From Myxococcales bacterium (lineage in GTDB: Bacteria > Myxococcota_C > UBA6777), in NCBI GenBank assembly GCA_027005175.1, contig JALTMC010000259.1:14370-21032 (forward strand): a stretch of DNA of 6,663 bases, read 5' to 3'. This document shows, in pieces, positions 1-5,219 of the stretch (position 1 is its first letter; each line of letters starts with the position of its first letter). The translations under genes and the position numbers were made by a program. The notes under the pieces were generated by a model, which was not told where the DNA came from, made no database searches, and saw only the letters and a program-made list of their open reading frames with translations.

Positions 1-1568
1 TTCGAACCCTCTGGAATTCGCCAGAACTTTATTTTCCCATCATCAGAGGCCGTGGCGAGGATCTTATCTTTGGGATGAAAAGCCATATGACGTATGCCGA
101 GTTCATGAGCCGTAAATGTTTTCTCAATCTTACCGGAAGAAATCGACCAGATCTTAACCGTTCCATCATCAGCCCCAGAGACCAACCACTTTCCTTCCGG
201 ACCAGCCAGCAAAGCCTGAATCCCTGGATGTTCTCCCCACTCACTCTCTATGGTGCGCTTGTCGCGATTCCAAACCACAATGGTTTTACCGCGATTCGTG
301 GAAGAGAAGAGCTTCCCACCTTTCGCCACAACCACAAGCGGAGAGAACTCATACCGAACAGGAATCGATCGGAGATGTTGCTCTTTGTCCTTGGTATGAT
401 CCCAAACACGAACGCGCTCATCGTATCCAGATGTCAGTAAGCGCGTATCATCGGGTAAAAAGACAACATTGACCGGTGTGCTTGTATGCCCCGACAATGT
501 CCTCACCAAAGAACCATCCGAGAGCTTCCACAAATACACTTTCCTGTCATAGCAAGTCACAGCCAACAGACCAAGCTTCTCAGAGAGCGCCATCCCAATC
601 ACTGTGCTGCTATGTTTCAACGTCATCTTTCGGACGCCATCCTTTGCATTCCAGACCCGCACTGTCTTATCGGAAGATCCGGAATAGAGAGTGTCTCCAT
701 CACTGGAAAAGAGCAGAGCATTAATGCTGGAGGTATGCCCTTTTAATACACGCCCCTCCATGCCATCAGACATCTTCCACAGGCGAATGGTCTTGTCGCG
801 ACCTCCTGTTGCCAGCAAGCGAGTGTCCGGAGAAAAGGCGACCGTGTACATGTCGTCTTTGTGTTTAAACTCTTTTTCTTTTTTTCCAGTCTGTGTGTCA
901 AACACACGCACAATATTGTCTTTGGAGGCTGTCGCAACCCAGGCATTATCTTTAGAGATCGCGACACCATAAATAGTCTCTTTGTGACCATTCAGTGTAT
1001 GCAACTCTTTTGCCTTGGAAGTATTCCAGATCTTAACAGAGTTATCGTACGAAGCACTGACCAACCAAGAGCGATCTGTCGAATACACCAACGCACGGAT
1101 ACCACTGCGATGTCCACGCAAGACTCGTAGGGGAGAGAGGGAAGTAAGATCCCACAGCTGAATAACACGACTCGAACCATGTCCCACAGCAAACTGTTTG
1201 CCATTGGAATTCAACGCAAGACTTAAGCGATTATCGATAGAGACATAAGAAACAGACCGATGAGGAAACCAACTACCACTGAGCTTGATACCCAGGCAAC
1301 AACCCTTGTCCTGAACCTGACAACCCGCAGGTGGTGGATCTTCTTCCACCACAGCGTCTTGTGAAGCACGGGCGTCTTGTGATGTTCCAGCGTCAGAAGC
1401 GACCGCCCCATCCGCATCACTCGAAGCTTCACTCTTGTCTTTTTTGGGACCGCATGCGAACGAACCAGCACCAAAGAAGATGCCAAAAAACAACACCCAG
1501 AGCAGTCCTAACCGATTCAAAGAGAGCTTCTTTGACAACACACGACCCACAACTCCTGACTCTTCCAT
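1..1568 (-). CDS. WD40-repeat lipoprotein, C-terminus beyond left edge
   Basis: The reading frame is open for 522 codons from ATG 1568 to the window edge and has no stop inside, so the gene is partial. Residues 11-38 look like a lipoprotein signal: a KK/R n-region, a hydrophobic run (LGLLWVLFFGIFF) and SFA before Cys39. The -3 position is Ser rather than the usual Leu, so the lipobox is imperfect. Residues 40-80 form a linker rich in Asp, Ala and Ser, followed by a Cys cluster (C83, C90, C91). Ten WD40 blades follow; their closing motifs are LWD139, IWN181, VFD223, LWK264, VWN306, LWK347, VWD389, VWN433, IWS474 and FWR516, with GH dipeptides before many blades. WD40 propellers are protein-binding scaffolds; the partner is unknown. 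The start is uncertain. An in-frame ATG at 1679 has a good AGGAAG upstream but would put about 75 residues before the lipobox Cys. A GTG at 1541 has AGGAG 11 bases upstream and gives the most compact signal peptide. Confidence 0.9.
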   Translation of the reverse strand, partial: MEESGVVGRVLSKKLSLNRLGLLWVLFFGIFFGAGSFACGPKKDKSEASSDADGAVASDAGTSQDARASQDAVVEEDPPPAGCQVQDKGCCLGIKLSGSWFPHRSVSYVSIDNRLSLALNSNGKQFAVGHGSSRVIQLWDLTSLSPLRVLRGHRSGIRALVYSTDRSWLVSASYDNSVKIWNTSKAKELHTLNGHKETIYGVAISKDNAWVATASKDNIVRVFDTQTGKKEKEFKHKDDMYTVAFSPDTRLLATGGRDKTIRLWKMSDGMEGRVLKGHTSSINALLFSSDGDTLYSGSSDKTVRVWNAKDGVRKMTLKHSSTVIGMALSEKLGLLAVTCYDRKVYLWKLSDGSLVRTLSGHTSTPVNVVFLPDDTRLLTSGYDERVRVWDHTKDKEQHLRSIPVRYEFSPLVVVAKGGKLFSSTNRGKTIVVWNRDKRTIESEWGEHPGIQALLAGPEGKWLVSGADDGTVKIWSISSGKIEKTFTAHELGIRHMAFHPKDKILATASDDGKIKFWRIPEGS

Positions 1569-1713
1569 CACGATCGTCTTCGGTTGTACCGAAAGCGTCG
1601 CTCCGCAACTCTCTTCAAACTTGGAACATCCTGTCCCAGCTTCTTCCACTCCCCACCCACTCCCTGGTGACTTGTGCATATAGCTTCCTATGTATTGAGA
1701 AGGCCACCCAAAT

Positions 1714-1742
1714 AGCATAGTTGCGCCATTCAACCATCACAA
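1714..1742 (-). promoter_or_regulatory. Candidate promoter of the WD40 lipoprotein gene
   Basis: On the minus strand TTGTGA (1742-1737, 4 of 6 to the -35 consensus) is 17 bases from TATGCT (1719-1714, 4 of 6 to the -10 consensus). Transcription would begin near 1707, just ahead of the AGGAAG and ATG at 1679. This is the only support for the longer start. It is a consensus match by eye only. Confidence 0.3.
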
Positions 1743-1868
1743 AGAAATATGATGCCGGGTAAACCTAAACCTGCCCCCCAAGGGCAACGCCCATCCAGTA
1801 TAGAGTAAACGACATACCTGCACAAGCCTTGAGGATCAAATAGGAACTAGCTAAAAACAAAAGACATT

Positions 1869-1892
1869 CCACGAGATGCGCCACGAGATGCG
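1869..1892. repeat. 12-bp tandem repeat, two copies
   Basis: CCACGAGATGCG is present twice, head to tail, at 1869-1880 and 1881-1892. The pair fills most of the loop of a 7-bp inverted repeat (ACATTCC 1864-1870, GGAATGT 1892-1898). It lies in non-coding sequence and its role is unknown. Confidence 0.75.
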
Positions 1893-1908
1893 GAATGTGG
1901 CCTGCACA

Positions 1909-1928
1909 CCTTGGAATGAATTCCAAGG
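1909..1928. repeat. Perfect hairpin, 8-bp stem with TGAA loop
   Basis: CCTTGGAA (1909-1916) and TTCCAAGG (1921-1928) are exact reverse complements around TGAA. There is no T-run on either side, so it is not a standard intrinsic terminator. It has the same design as the hairpin at 2086-2105 and agrees with it at 14 of 20 positions. Confidence 0.6.
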
Positions 1929-1992
1929 CTCGTAGTCTCCCAAGATAGTGATGGGTAGAAGCCCATGTCGGGGCTGACTCTCTCTTTTCATC

Positions 1993-2020
1993 GATACTGT
2001 GACGGATGAACAACAGTATC
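1993..2020. repeat. Inverted repeat, 8-bp stem with 12-base loop
   Basis: GATACTGT (1993-2000) and ACAGTATC (2013-2020) are exact reverse complements separated by 12 bases. It could be a regulator site or part of an RNA fold. No promoter elements were recognised next to it. Confidence 0.5.
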
Positions 2021-2047
2021 ATTGCATCATGATTTCAGAGTTCTGGT

Positions 2048-2064
2048 AGGGACTTCTCCCTTTT
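2048..2064 (+). terminator. Weak terminator-like hairpin
   Basis: AGGGA (2048-2052) and TCCCT (2057-2061) pair around CTTC and run into TTTT (2061-2064) on the plus strand. The stem is only 5 bp and the T-run is short. No plus-strand gene ends just upstream, so it would matter only if the stretch to its left is transcribed rightward. Confidence 0.2.
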
Positions 2065-2085
2065 CAATATCGTTCAAACCGTCAG

Positions 2086-2105
2086 CCTGAGAATTCATTC
2101 TCAGG
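2086..2105. repeat. Perfect hairpin, 8-bp stem with TTCA loop
   Basis: CCTGAGAA (2086-2093) pairs exactly with TTCTCAGG (2098-2105) around TTCA. The layout mirrors the hairpin at 1909-1928, whose loop is TGAA. On the minus strand it lies about 125 bases past the hydroxylase stop and is not followed by a T-run, so a terminator role for that gene is doubtful. Confidence 0.6.
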
Positions 2106-2230
2106 TGCTCGTTGTAGGGTCGAGGGACATTCACAAAAAACCATTACATGAAAATTCATTCCCATCTGCCAGGCACTTTCCTATCTGCTGGGCCATTGGA
2201 GCGATACCCAATGATGATGTATGCTCTGGG

Positions 2231-2779
2231 TTAAGCATGTGATGTTGCACTCGCAAGCTTCTGCCGCCGTCTCTCCTTTTGGGCCTTCCGACGCTCAATA
2301 TCCTGTTTCTCTCGCTCCGTTCCCACATACGGCTCGCGCGTCCCCATTAGCTGATCAAACCAAGGACGTGTCACACACCAGTTGGCATCCTGATTCGGCC
2401 CCATATGATGATCGTAATGCCAAGGCAAGTTCTCTCGCGCCCACTCCGAATCCAAATGTGACTTTTTGTGCACACGATAATAATTCCATGACGAATACCA
2501 CATCGTCGCTGTAAAAAATGGGGCGATCGGAAACAACGGTGCTATCGCAACTCCCGCACCCAACAAACCGATCAACTCCTTACTCTGTGCATGCCATCCC
2601 CACACAGAACGTACATACGCCTCATCAATATGCTCACTGCGACGCGTCTCTTTGTGATGCTCATGCCAGTGAAAACTCCAGTAACTCCCCTTCTTCTTCC
2701 CCCACCCATGCAGCACATACTTATGTACCATCCACTCACTCGCATTCGCACACAACAACCCCAAAGGAATCCCAATCAT
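2231..2779 (-). CDS. Fatty acid hydroxylase / sterol desaturase superfamily membrane enzyme
   Basis: A 182-residue protein with the histidine clusters that hold a di-iron centre in this superfamily: HKYVLH (19-24), HWHEHH (37-42), HKKSH (104-108) and HYDHH (121-125). Enzymes of this family use O2 to hydroxylate or desaturate lipids, sterols or carotenoids at the cytoplasmic face of a membrane; the substrate here cannot be told. Hydrophobic stretches lie at about 3-14 and 69-95. The WFDQLMGTREPY segment (140-151) matches the usual family C-terminal motif, and residues 153-178 form a strongly charged tail. The start at 2779 is chosen because AGGAGG stands 5 bases before the ATG; an in-frame ATG at 2797 has no comparable site. 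The length is on the short side for the family but all His boxes are present, so it looks intact. It is divergent from the TetR gene, which is its likely regulator. A carotenoid or sterol hydroxylase is equally possible. Confidence 0.88.
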   Translation of the reverse strand: MIGIPLGLLCANASEWMVHKYVLHGWGKKKGSYWSFHWHEHHKETRRSEHIDEAYVRSVWGWHAQSKELIGLLGAGVAIAPLFPIAPFFTATMWYSSWNYYRVHKKSHLDSEWARENLPWHYDHHMGPNQDANWCVTRPWFDQLMGTREPYVGTEREKQDIERRKAQKERRRQKLASATSHA

Positions 2780-2845
2780 ATCTGCCTCCTTTTCCATGAA
2801 CTCACCGTGAAATACAAAATCACAGCAATCCTATAAAAAAAACAT

Positions 2846-2857
2846 GACCACATGGTC
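2846..2857. promoter_or_regulatory. Candidate operator GACCA-CA-TGGTC
   Basis: A perfect 5+5 palindrome with a 2-base centre, located 67 bases before the hydroxylase start and in the space shared with the divergent TetR gene. The layout equals the core of the E. coli RutR (a TetR-family protein) consensus, GACCAnnTGGTC. That is a resemblance, not evidence that this regulator is RutR. It would overlap the start of transcription from the minus promoter proposed at 2863-2891. Confidence 0.4.
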
Positions 2858-2862
2858 GCACT

Positions 2863-2891
2863 ATTTTTAACCCAAAAAAAGCGCTTGTCTG
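2863..2891 (-). promoter_or_regulatory. Candidate promoter of the hydroxylase gene
   Basis: On the minus strand CAGACA (2891-2886, 4 of 6) is 17 bases from AAAAAT (2868-2863, 4 of 6). Its -35 box falls on the same bases as the -35 of the plus promoter at 2885-2912. A rival -10 is TATAGG at 2835-2830, but it lacks a good -35. Weak evidence. Confidence 0.25.
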
Positions 2892-2912
2892 GCCCGTTCA
2901 AAACGGTATAGT
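2885..2912 (+). promoter_or_regulatory. Candidate tetR promoter with palindrome in its spacer
   Basis: TTGTCT (2885-2890, 4 of 6) and TATAGT (2907-2912, 5 of 6) are 16 bases apart. The spacer contains the palindrome CCGTT-CAA-AACGG (2894-2906). An outer inverted pair, CGCTTG (2882-2887) and CAAGCG (2913-2918), encloses the whole promoter. A repressor bound here would block RNA polymerase, which fits autoregulation by the TetR protein. Confidence 0.45.
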
Positions 2913-2964
2913 CAAGCGTCAAAGGGTCATAAGAATGGACCTTTATCCAGAAACAAAGAAAAAG

Positions 2965-2992
2965 ATGACCAGTCAGTCATGTTTTGTATATA
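2965..2992 (+). promoter_or_regulatory. Candidate second tetR promoter with palindromic operator
   Basis: ATGAC (2965-2969) and GTCAT (2976-2980) form a perfect inverted repeat with a 6-base centre, a shape common for TetR-family operators. A possible -35 (ATGACC, 2965-2970) lies inside it, 16 bases before TATATA (2987-2992). Transcription would start near 3000, which suits translation from 3048 better than from 3009. Confidence 0.35.
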
Positions 2993-3047
2993 TGGGAAGA
3001 GTGGATAGATGTCAAGTCGGTTTGTTGGAGGAGTGGGGGGAGAGGGA

Positions 3048-3707
3048 ATGGAGCGTTGGCCTCGGGAGCGTCCAGGTCCTTTTGGGGGAAAGCGTGTGGA
3101 GAATCGCCGTAAGAAGTTGGAGATGTTGTGTGAAGGGGGTTTGCGATTATTTTTGGATCGTGGAATCGAAGGGGTCACGGTAGAGGATCTAGCCAAGGAG
3201 GCTGGCATAGCGAAGGGTAGTTTCTATCGGTATGTGAGAGACAAGGAAGAGCTAGTGGAGGCGATATTTCGGCCTGCGAAGGAGCTTTTTGAGCAGGGGA
3301 TGGATCGATGTGAGGAGGCACTGAAGCTGGCAGAGACCAATGAGGAGCTGCTCCTGGCCTATGAAACGTTGGCACTTGACCTAACAGCAGCGATGTTTCC
3401 TTATTTGGATGTTATGCTTTTGTATTTGCAGGAGTACCGTGCTCCGGCGGTGAATGCTCGCAAGCCGGTTCGAGTCTTGGCGGATATGATTCTACAGAAA
3501 GCCTTGGACATCACAGCAGCAGCCCACGAGCATGGTTTGCTGCGCCCCATCCCTCATCGAGTAAGCACACTGGTTGTGATTGGTGCAGTCGAGCGATTGC
3601 TCTTTGGATTTTTAACAGAAGAGCCCTTGGGAGAGCCACAGGAAGTGGGGGCTGCTTTGATAGCTATGATGTTGGATGGGATTCGGAGCAAACCACAGGT
3701 GGGTTGA
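3048..3707 (+). CDS. TetR/AcrR-family transcriptional regulator
   Basis: A 219-residue protein, typical for the family. Residues about 20-70 form the DNA-binding domain. The recognition region reads TVEDLAKEAGIAKGSFYRYV and is followed by RDKEELV, a textbook TetR_N pattern. The remaining 150 residues are helical and would hold the ligand and dimer surfaces; they give no clue to the ligand. Start choice: ATG 3048 has GGGGAG 5 bases upstream. An in-frame ATG at 3009 would add 13 Gly-rich residues (232 in total) that look like a translated ribosome binding region; it has only a loose AAGAG upstream and cannot be excluded. The gene is divergent from the hydroxylase gene, with palindromes in the shared promoter region, so local repression and autoregulation are likely. 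Its last two codons and stop lie in a 34-bp repeat shared with the 3' end of the neighbouring inhibitor gene, so its C-terminus may have been altered. Confidence 0.93.
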   Translation: MERWPRERPGPFGGKRVENRRKKLEMLCEGGLRLFLDRGIEGVTVEDLAKEAGIAKGSFYRYVRDKEELVEAIFRPAKELFEQGMDRCEEALKLAETNEELLLAYETLALDLTAAMFPYLDVMLLYLQEYRAPAVNARKPVRVLADMILQKALDITAAAHEHGLLRPIPHRVSTLVVIGAVERLLFGFLTEEPLGEPQEVGAALIAMMLDGIRSKPQVG

Positions 3708-3731
3708 ATCAGGTCCAGATACGTGTGGTGC
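3698..3731. repeat. 34-bp direct repeat, copy 1 (tetR end)
   Basis: Identical over 34 bases to 3771-3804, a period of 73 bp with 39 unrelated bases between. This copy covers the last codons and stop of the TetR gene. On the minus strand it also spells the C-terminal codons of the nuclease-inhibitor-like protein. Confidence 0.93.
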
Positions 3732-3741
3732 CAAGACCGCT
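3709..3741 (-). pseudogene. Possible tail remnant of a second NuiA-like gene
   Basis: Read on the minus strand, 3741-3709 encodes SGLGTTRIWT and a stop. The intact neighbour ends AGLSTTRIWT and a stop, so 8 of 10 residues agree. Beyond the exact repeat, the next codons differ but still read Gly-Leu, with GGT/CTT against GGC/CTC. An in-frame TGA lies two codons further upstream (3747-3745). A deleted tandem duplicate of the inhibitor gene would leave such a scar; a short copied segment would look much the same. Confidence 0.3.
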
Positions 3742-3770
3742 CTGTCACGGAAAAAAAGGCCGCTCGTACC

Positions 3771-3804
3771 GGTGGGTTGAATCAGGTCCAGATACGTGTG
3801 GTGC
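3771..3804. repeat. 34-bp direct repeat, copy 2 (inhibitor gene end)
   Basis: Second exact copy of the 3698-3731 repeat. It contains the last seven codons (TTRIWT and the stop) of the inhibitor-like gene, plus 11 bases beyond it. These codons encode a conserved family C-terminus, so this is more likely the original copy. Confidence 0.93.
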
Positions 3805-4561
3805 TGAGGCCGGCGAGGCTACCGTCGGGGGCTTCACCCACAATGTAGATCTTGCCTTCCACAACATCATCGCCACCCACATGAATCACTTGCAAGTTAT
3901 CGAGTTTTCCCATCGCTTTGGCGAGGTCATCATATTGTGCTTGTTCGGCAAGCTCATCGGGGGAGAGGTCATCTTCTCGATCGTATACTTGAAAGAAGTC
4001 ACCCACTGGACCCGCAGAGACTTCCATATCGCTGGGGATATGGAGTGCAGTTCGGAAAGAGTTTAGGGTATTCTTACCAGAGGTGGGCTTCTCAAGATGA
4101 ACAGCTTCATATGGATAATCGGCTTCACTCGTGTATGTGAGGCCATCAGCGATCATCGCAAACTGGTTCGCCAGAGCTTTGCCTGAGCTTGGTGTCTCAT
4201 CAGCACCTTTAAGTTCCTGGGCAAGCAGCACAGCCAACTGACCCGTTCGTGACATCTCTGAAATTTCCGACTTTGACAGACCATTGTTGTTCAGGTCATA
4301 TTTGTCGATCAGTTTCTCTTTGGAATATTCGAGAGCGCGAGTGACATCTTTGGCAGTAACGGTAGCACCGGGTTTGTAGTCGCGGTGATCGATAAAACGA
4401 AAGAAGATGTCGGCCAAGGCTCGCTCAGTACCGCTCATATCTTGAAGTTTTTCTTTCATATCAGCGCGACTGATACGACCGTCTCCCCCATCAGCTTGTG
4501 AGATCTGTTGGGCAACACGTGCGAGAGCGGCATGGACATCTGCTTTGGCGATTCGGCTCAT
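3782..4561 (-). CDS. EF-hand-like domain fused to nuclease A inhibitor (NuiA)-like domain
   Basis: A 259-residue protein without a signal peptide, so probably cytoplasmic. Residues about 132-259 resemble Anabaena NuiA, the 135-residue inhibitor of the non-specific nuclease NucA: ADGLTYTSEADYPYE (138-152), DFFQVYDREDD (188-198) and a tail with YIVGEAPDGSLAGLSTT (239-255). Two positions that, as I recall, reach the NucA active-site metal in the known complex are kept: the Glu of SEADYP (E146, NuiA E24) and the C-terminal Thr (T259, NuiA T135). The N-terminal half has up to three degenerate EF-hand-like units near 22-38 (DGGDGRISRAD), 57-76 and 84-102 (DLNNNGLSKSE). Ligand spacing is imperfect in each, so calcium binding is uncertain. 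The start is firm: AAGGAG lies 6 bases before ATG 4561. No target nuclease gene is in the window. The gene follows the SCP2 gene on the same strand after 161 bases in which I saw no clear promoter. It converges with tetR and no terminator was recognised. Confidence 0.87.
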   Translation of the reverse strand: MSRIAKADVHAALARVAQQISQADGGDGRISRADMKEKLQDMSGTERALADIFFRFIDHRDYKPGATVTAKDVTRALEYSKEKLIDKYDLNNNGLSKSEISEMSRTGQLAVLLAQELKGADETPSSGKALANQFAMIADGLTYTSEADYPYEAVHLEKPTSGKNTLNSFRTALHIPSDMEVSAGPVGDFFQVYDREDDLSPDELAEQAQYDDLAKAMGKLDNLQVIHVGGDDVVEGKIYIVGEAPDGSLAGLSTTRIWT

Positions 4562-4722
4562 TGTCTACTCCTTCGATGGATGTTTTGTGTTTCAGTGGCC
4601 GGTGTTCCGGTTCTGTATTCAAACGGTTGTTCGTCCAACTAATCGATGTATCGGCATATGGATGGGAATATAGATTTATTCGTCTTTACAAGGTATTATG
4701 CGTTCCCGTTCATTGTGTGTAC

Positions 4723-5082
4723 TTACTGATTCATGTAGATGTCAAGTAGCGATGTGGTGGGTTTGAGAAGATAACCTACTGTTTCGAGAAGGAGTGTGTT
4801 ACCAGCCACCACAAGATCTCCGTTGATGAGGGCTTCCACCCCATCGAGATCGCCGGTGATGAACTCCTCAAAGGCCTCGGGAGAAAGCCACAGTCGAAGA
4901 TCCGCGTCCGCAACAAATTCATCCACCACAGGAGAGTCAATGTCTCCCAACTGAATGGTCCACTGCCCTTCTCCATGAATGGAGAAAGCGATAGACCCAC
5001 GAGCATCCAGAAATGATTCCAGGTGTTTGGAAACCATTTGAGGGACGGCCACCTCAAAAAATCTTTGTGCTTCCATCAACAT
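4723..5082 (-). CDS. Stand-alone SCP2 sterol/lipid-carrier domain protein
   Basis: A 119-residue protein that is essentially one SCP2 domain. Visible family features are a starting helix (3-28), then GSIAFSIHGEGQWTIQLGD (29-47), ADADLRLWLSPEAFEEFITG (59-78) and the GDLVVAGN turn (88-95). SCP2 domains hold a lipid or acyl chain in a hydrophobic tunnel; no catalytic residues are expected, and bacterial members are often of unknown role. No signal peptide or membrane segment is seen, so it is probably cytosolic. Start choice: ATG 5082 has GAGGG 7 bases upstream and ATG 5076 is equally possible. The frame stays open upstream to a TTG at 5184, which would give 153 residues, but no ribosome binding site precedes that TTG. 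The gene is divergent from the APP1-like gene. The lipid theme fits the hydroxylase and APP1 neighbours, though no direct link is visible. Confidence 0.82.
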   Translation of the reverse strand: MLMEAQRFFEVAVPQMVSKHLESFLDARGSIAFSIHGEGQWTIQLGDIDSPVVDEFVADADLRLWLSPEAFEEFITGDLDGVEALINGDLVVAGNTLLLETVGYLLKPTTSLLDIYMNQ

Positions 5083-5154
5083 GCACCTTCCCTCTGTCTC
5101 CACAACGCGATACACCTTACCCAGTTCGTCTGGCACAAATTTCTGGCGAAGGAT

Positions 5155-5184
5155 ACCATAAAAGAGGCGACGTTCGCCACTCAA
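5155..5184 (-). promoter_or_regulatory. Candidate SCP2 gene promoter with palindrome in its spacer
   Basis: On the minus strand TTGAGT (5184-5179, 4 of 6) is 18 bases from TATGGT (5160-5155, 4 of 6). The spacer holds a perfect palindrome, GGCGA-CGT-TCGCC (5166-5178, plus-strand sense), that could be an operator for one or both divergent genes. If real, transcription starts near 5148, which supports the internal start at 5082 or 5076. Confidence 0.3.
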
Positions 5185-5219
5185 CTTTTTTACATAACTA
5201 TTTCAAAGAGATAGCCACA

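Larger units (their letters stand above)
1743..2230. other. Gene-free, hairpin-rich intergenic stretch
   Basis: I find no convincing gene in these 488 bases. An 85-codon minus-strand frame (1765-2022) has no ribosome binding site and no family resemblance. The stretch lies downstream of the hydroxylase gene and upstream of the WD40 lipoprotein gene. It is notable for inverted repeats: 1864-1870/1892-1898, 1909-1928, 1951-1955/1962-1966, 1960-1964/1971-1975, 1993-2020, 2048-2061, 2086-2105 and 2194-2213. The pair ATGGG/CCCAT (1951-1966) and the pair AGCCC/GGGCT (1960-1975) share bases, so they could not form together. The 9-mer AATTCATTC occurs at 2092-2100 and 2153-2161 and in reverse at 1914-1922. 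It could hold a structured RNA, terminators or decayed sequence; nothing seen here decides between these. Confidence 0.5.

Noticed and set aside
1-10. TTCGAACC at the left edge as a tRNA T-arm
   Set aside because: It is in frame within the WD40 gene and no acceptor stem or anticodon arm can be built around it; the similar string near 5444 is inside the APP1-like gene.
75-1720. Plus-strand frames opposite the WD40 gene
   Set aside because: They lack family features and ribosome binding sites and lie antisense to a continuous frame with clear WD40 repeats.
1745-1800. GGGC/GCCC stems near 1780-1792 as a terminator
   Set aside because: Only 4-bp arms and no adjacent T-run on either strand.
1765-2022. 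85-codon minus-strand frame with a hydrophobic C-terminal half
   Set aside because: No ribosome binding site before its ATG, no recognisable family, and it runs through the densest inverted repeats of the gene-free stretch.
2935-3208. Small plus- and minus-strand frames overlapping the tetR 5' end
   Set aside because: They overlap the TetR HTH coding region in other frames and resemble no family.
3732-3770. T7 run on the minus strand after the inhibitor gene as an intrinsic terminator
   Set aside because: The bases before the T-run form at best a 3-bp stem, too weak for a standard hairpin.
3771-3804. 34-bp repeats as phage attachment sites (attL/attR)
   Set aside because: Only 39 bases lie between them, with no integrase or tRNA nearby, and one copy is simply the inhibitor gene's own coding end.
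4562-4722. Promoter for the inhibitor gene
   Set aside because: TATATT and similar boxes occur on the minus strand but none has a -35 at an acceptable distance, so I did not annotate one.
5013-5219. N-terminal extension of the APP1-like protein by 69 codons
   Set aside because: It runs antisense over the start of the SCP2 gene and would bury the signal peptide. ATG 5220 gives a normal exported protein.
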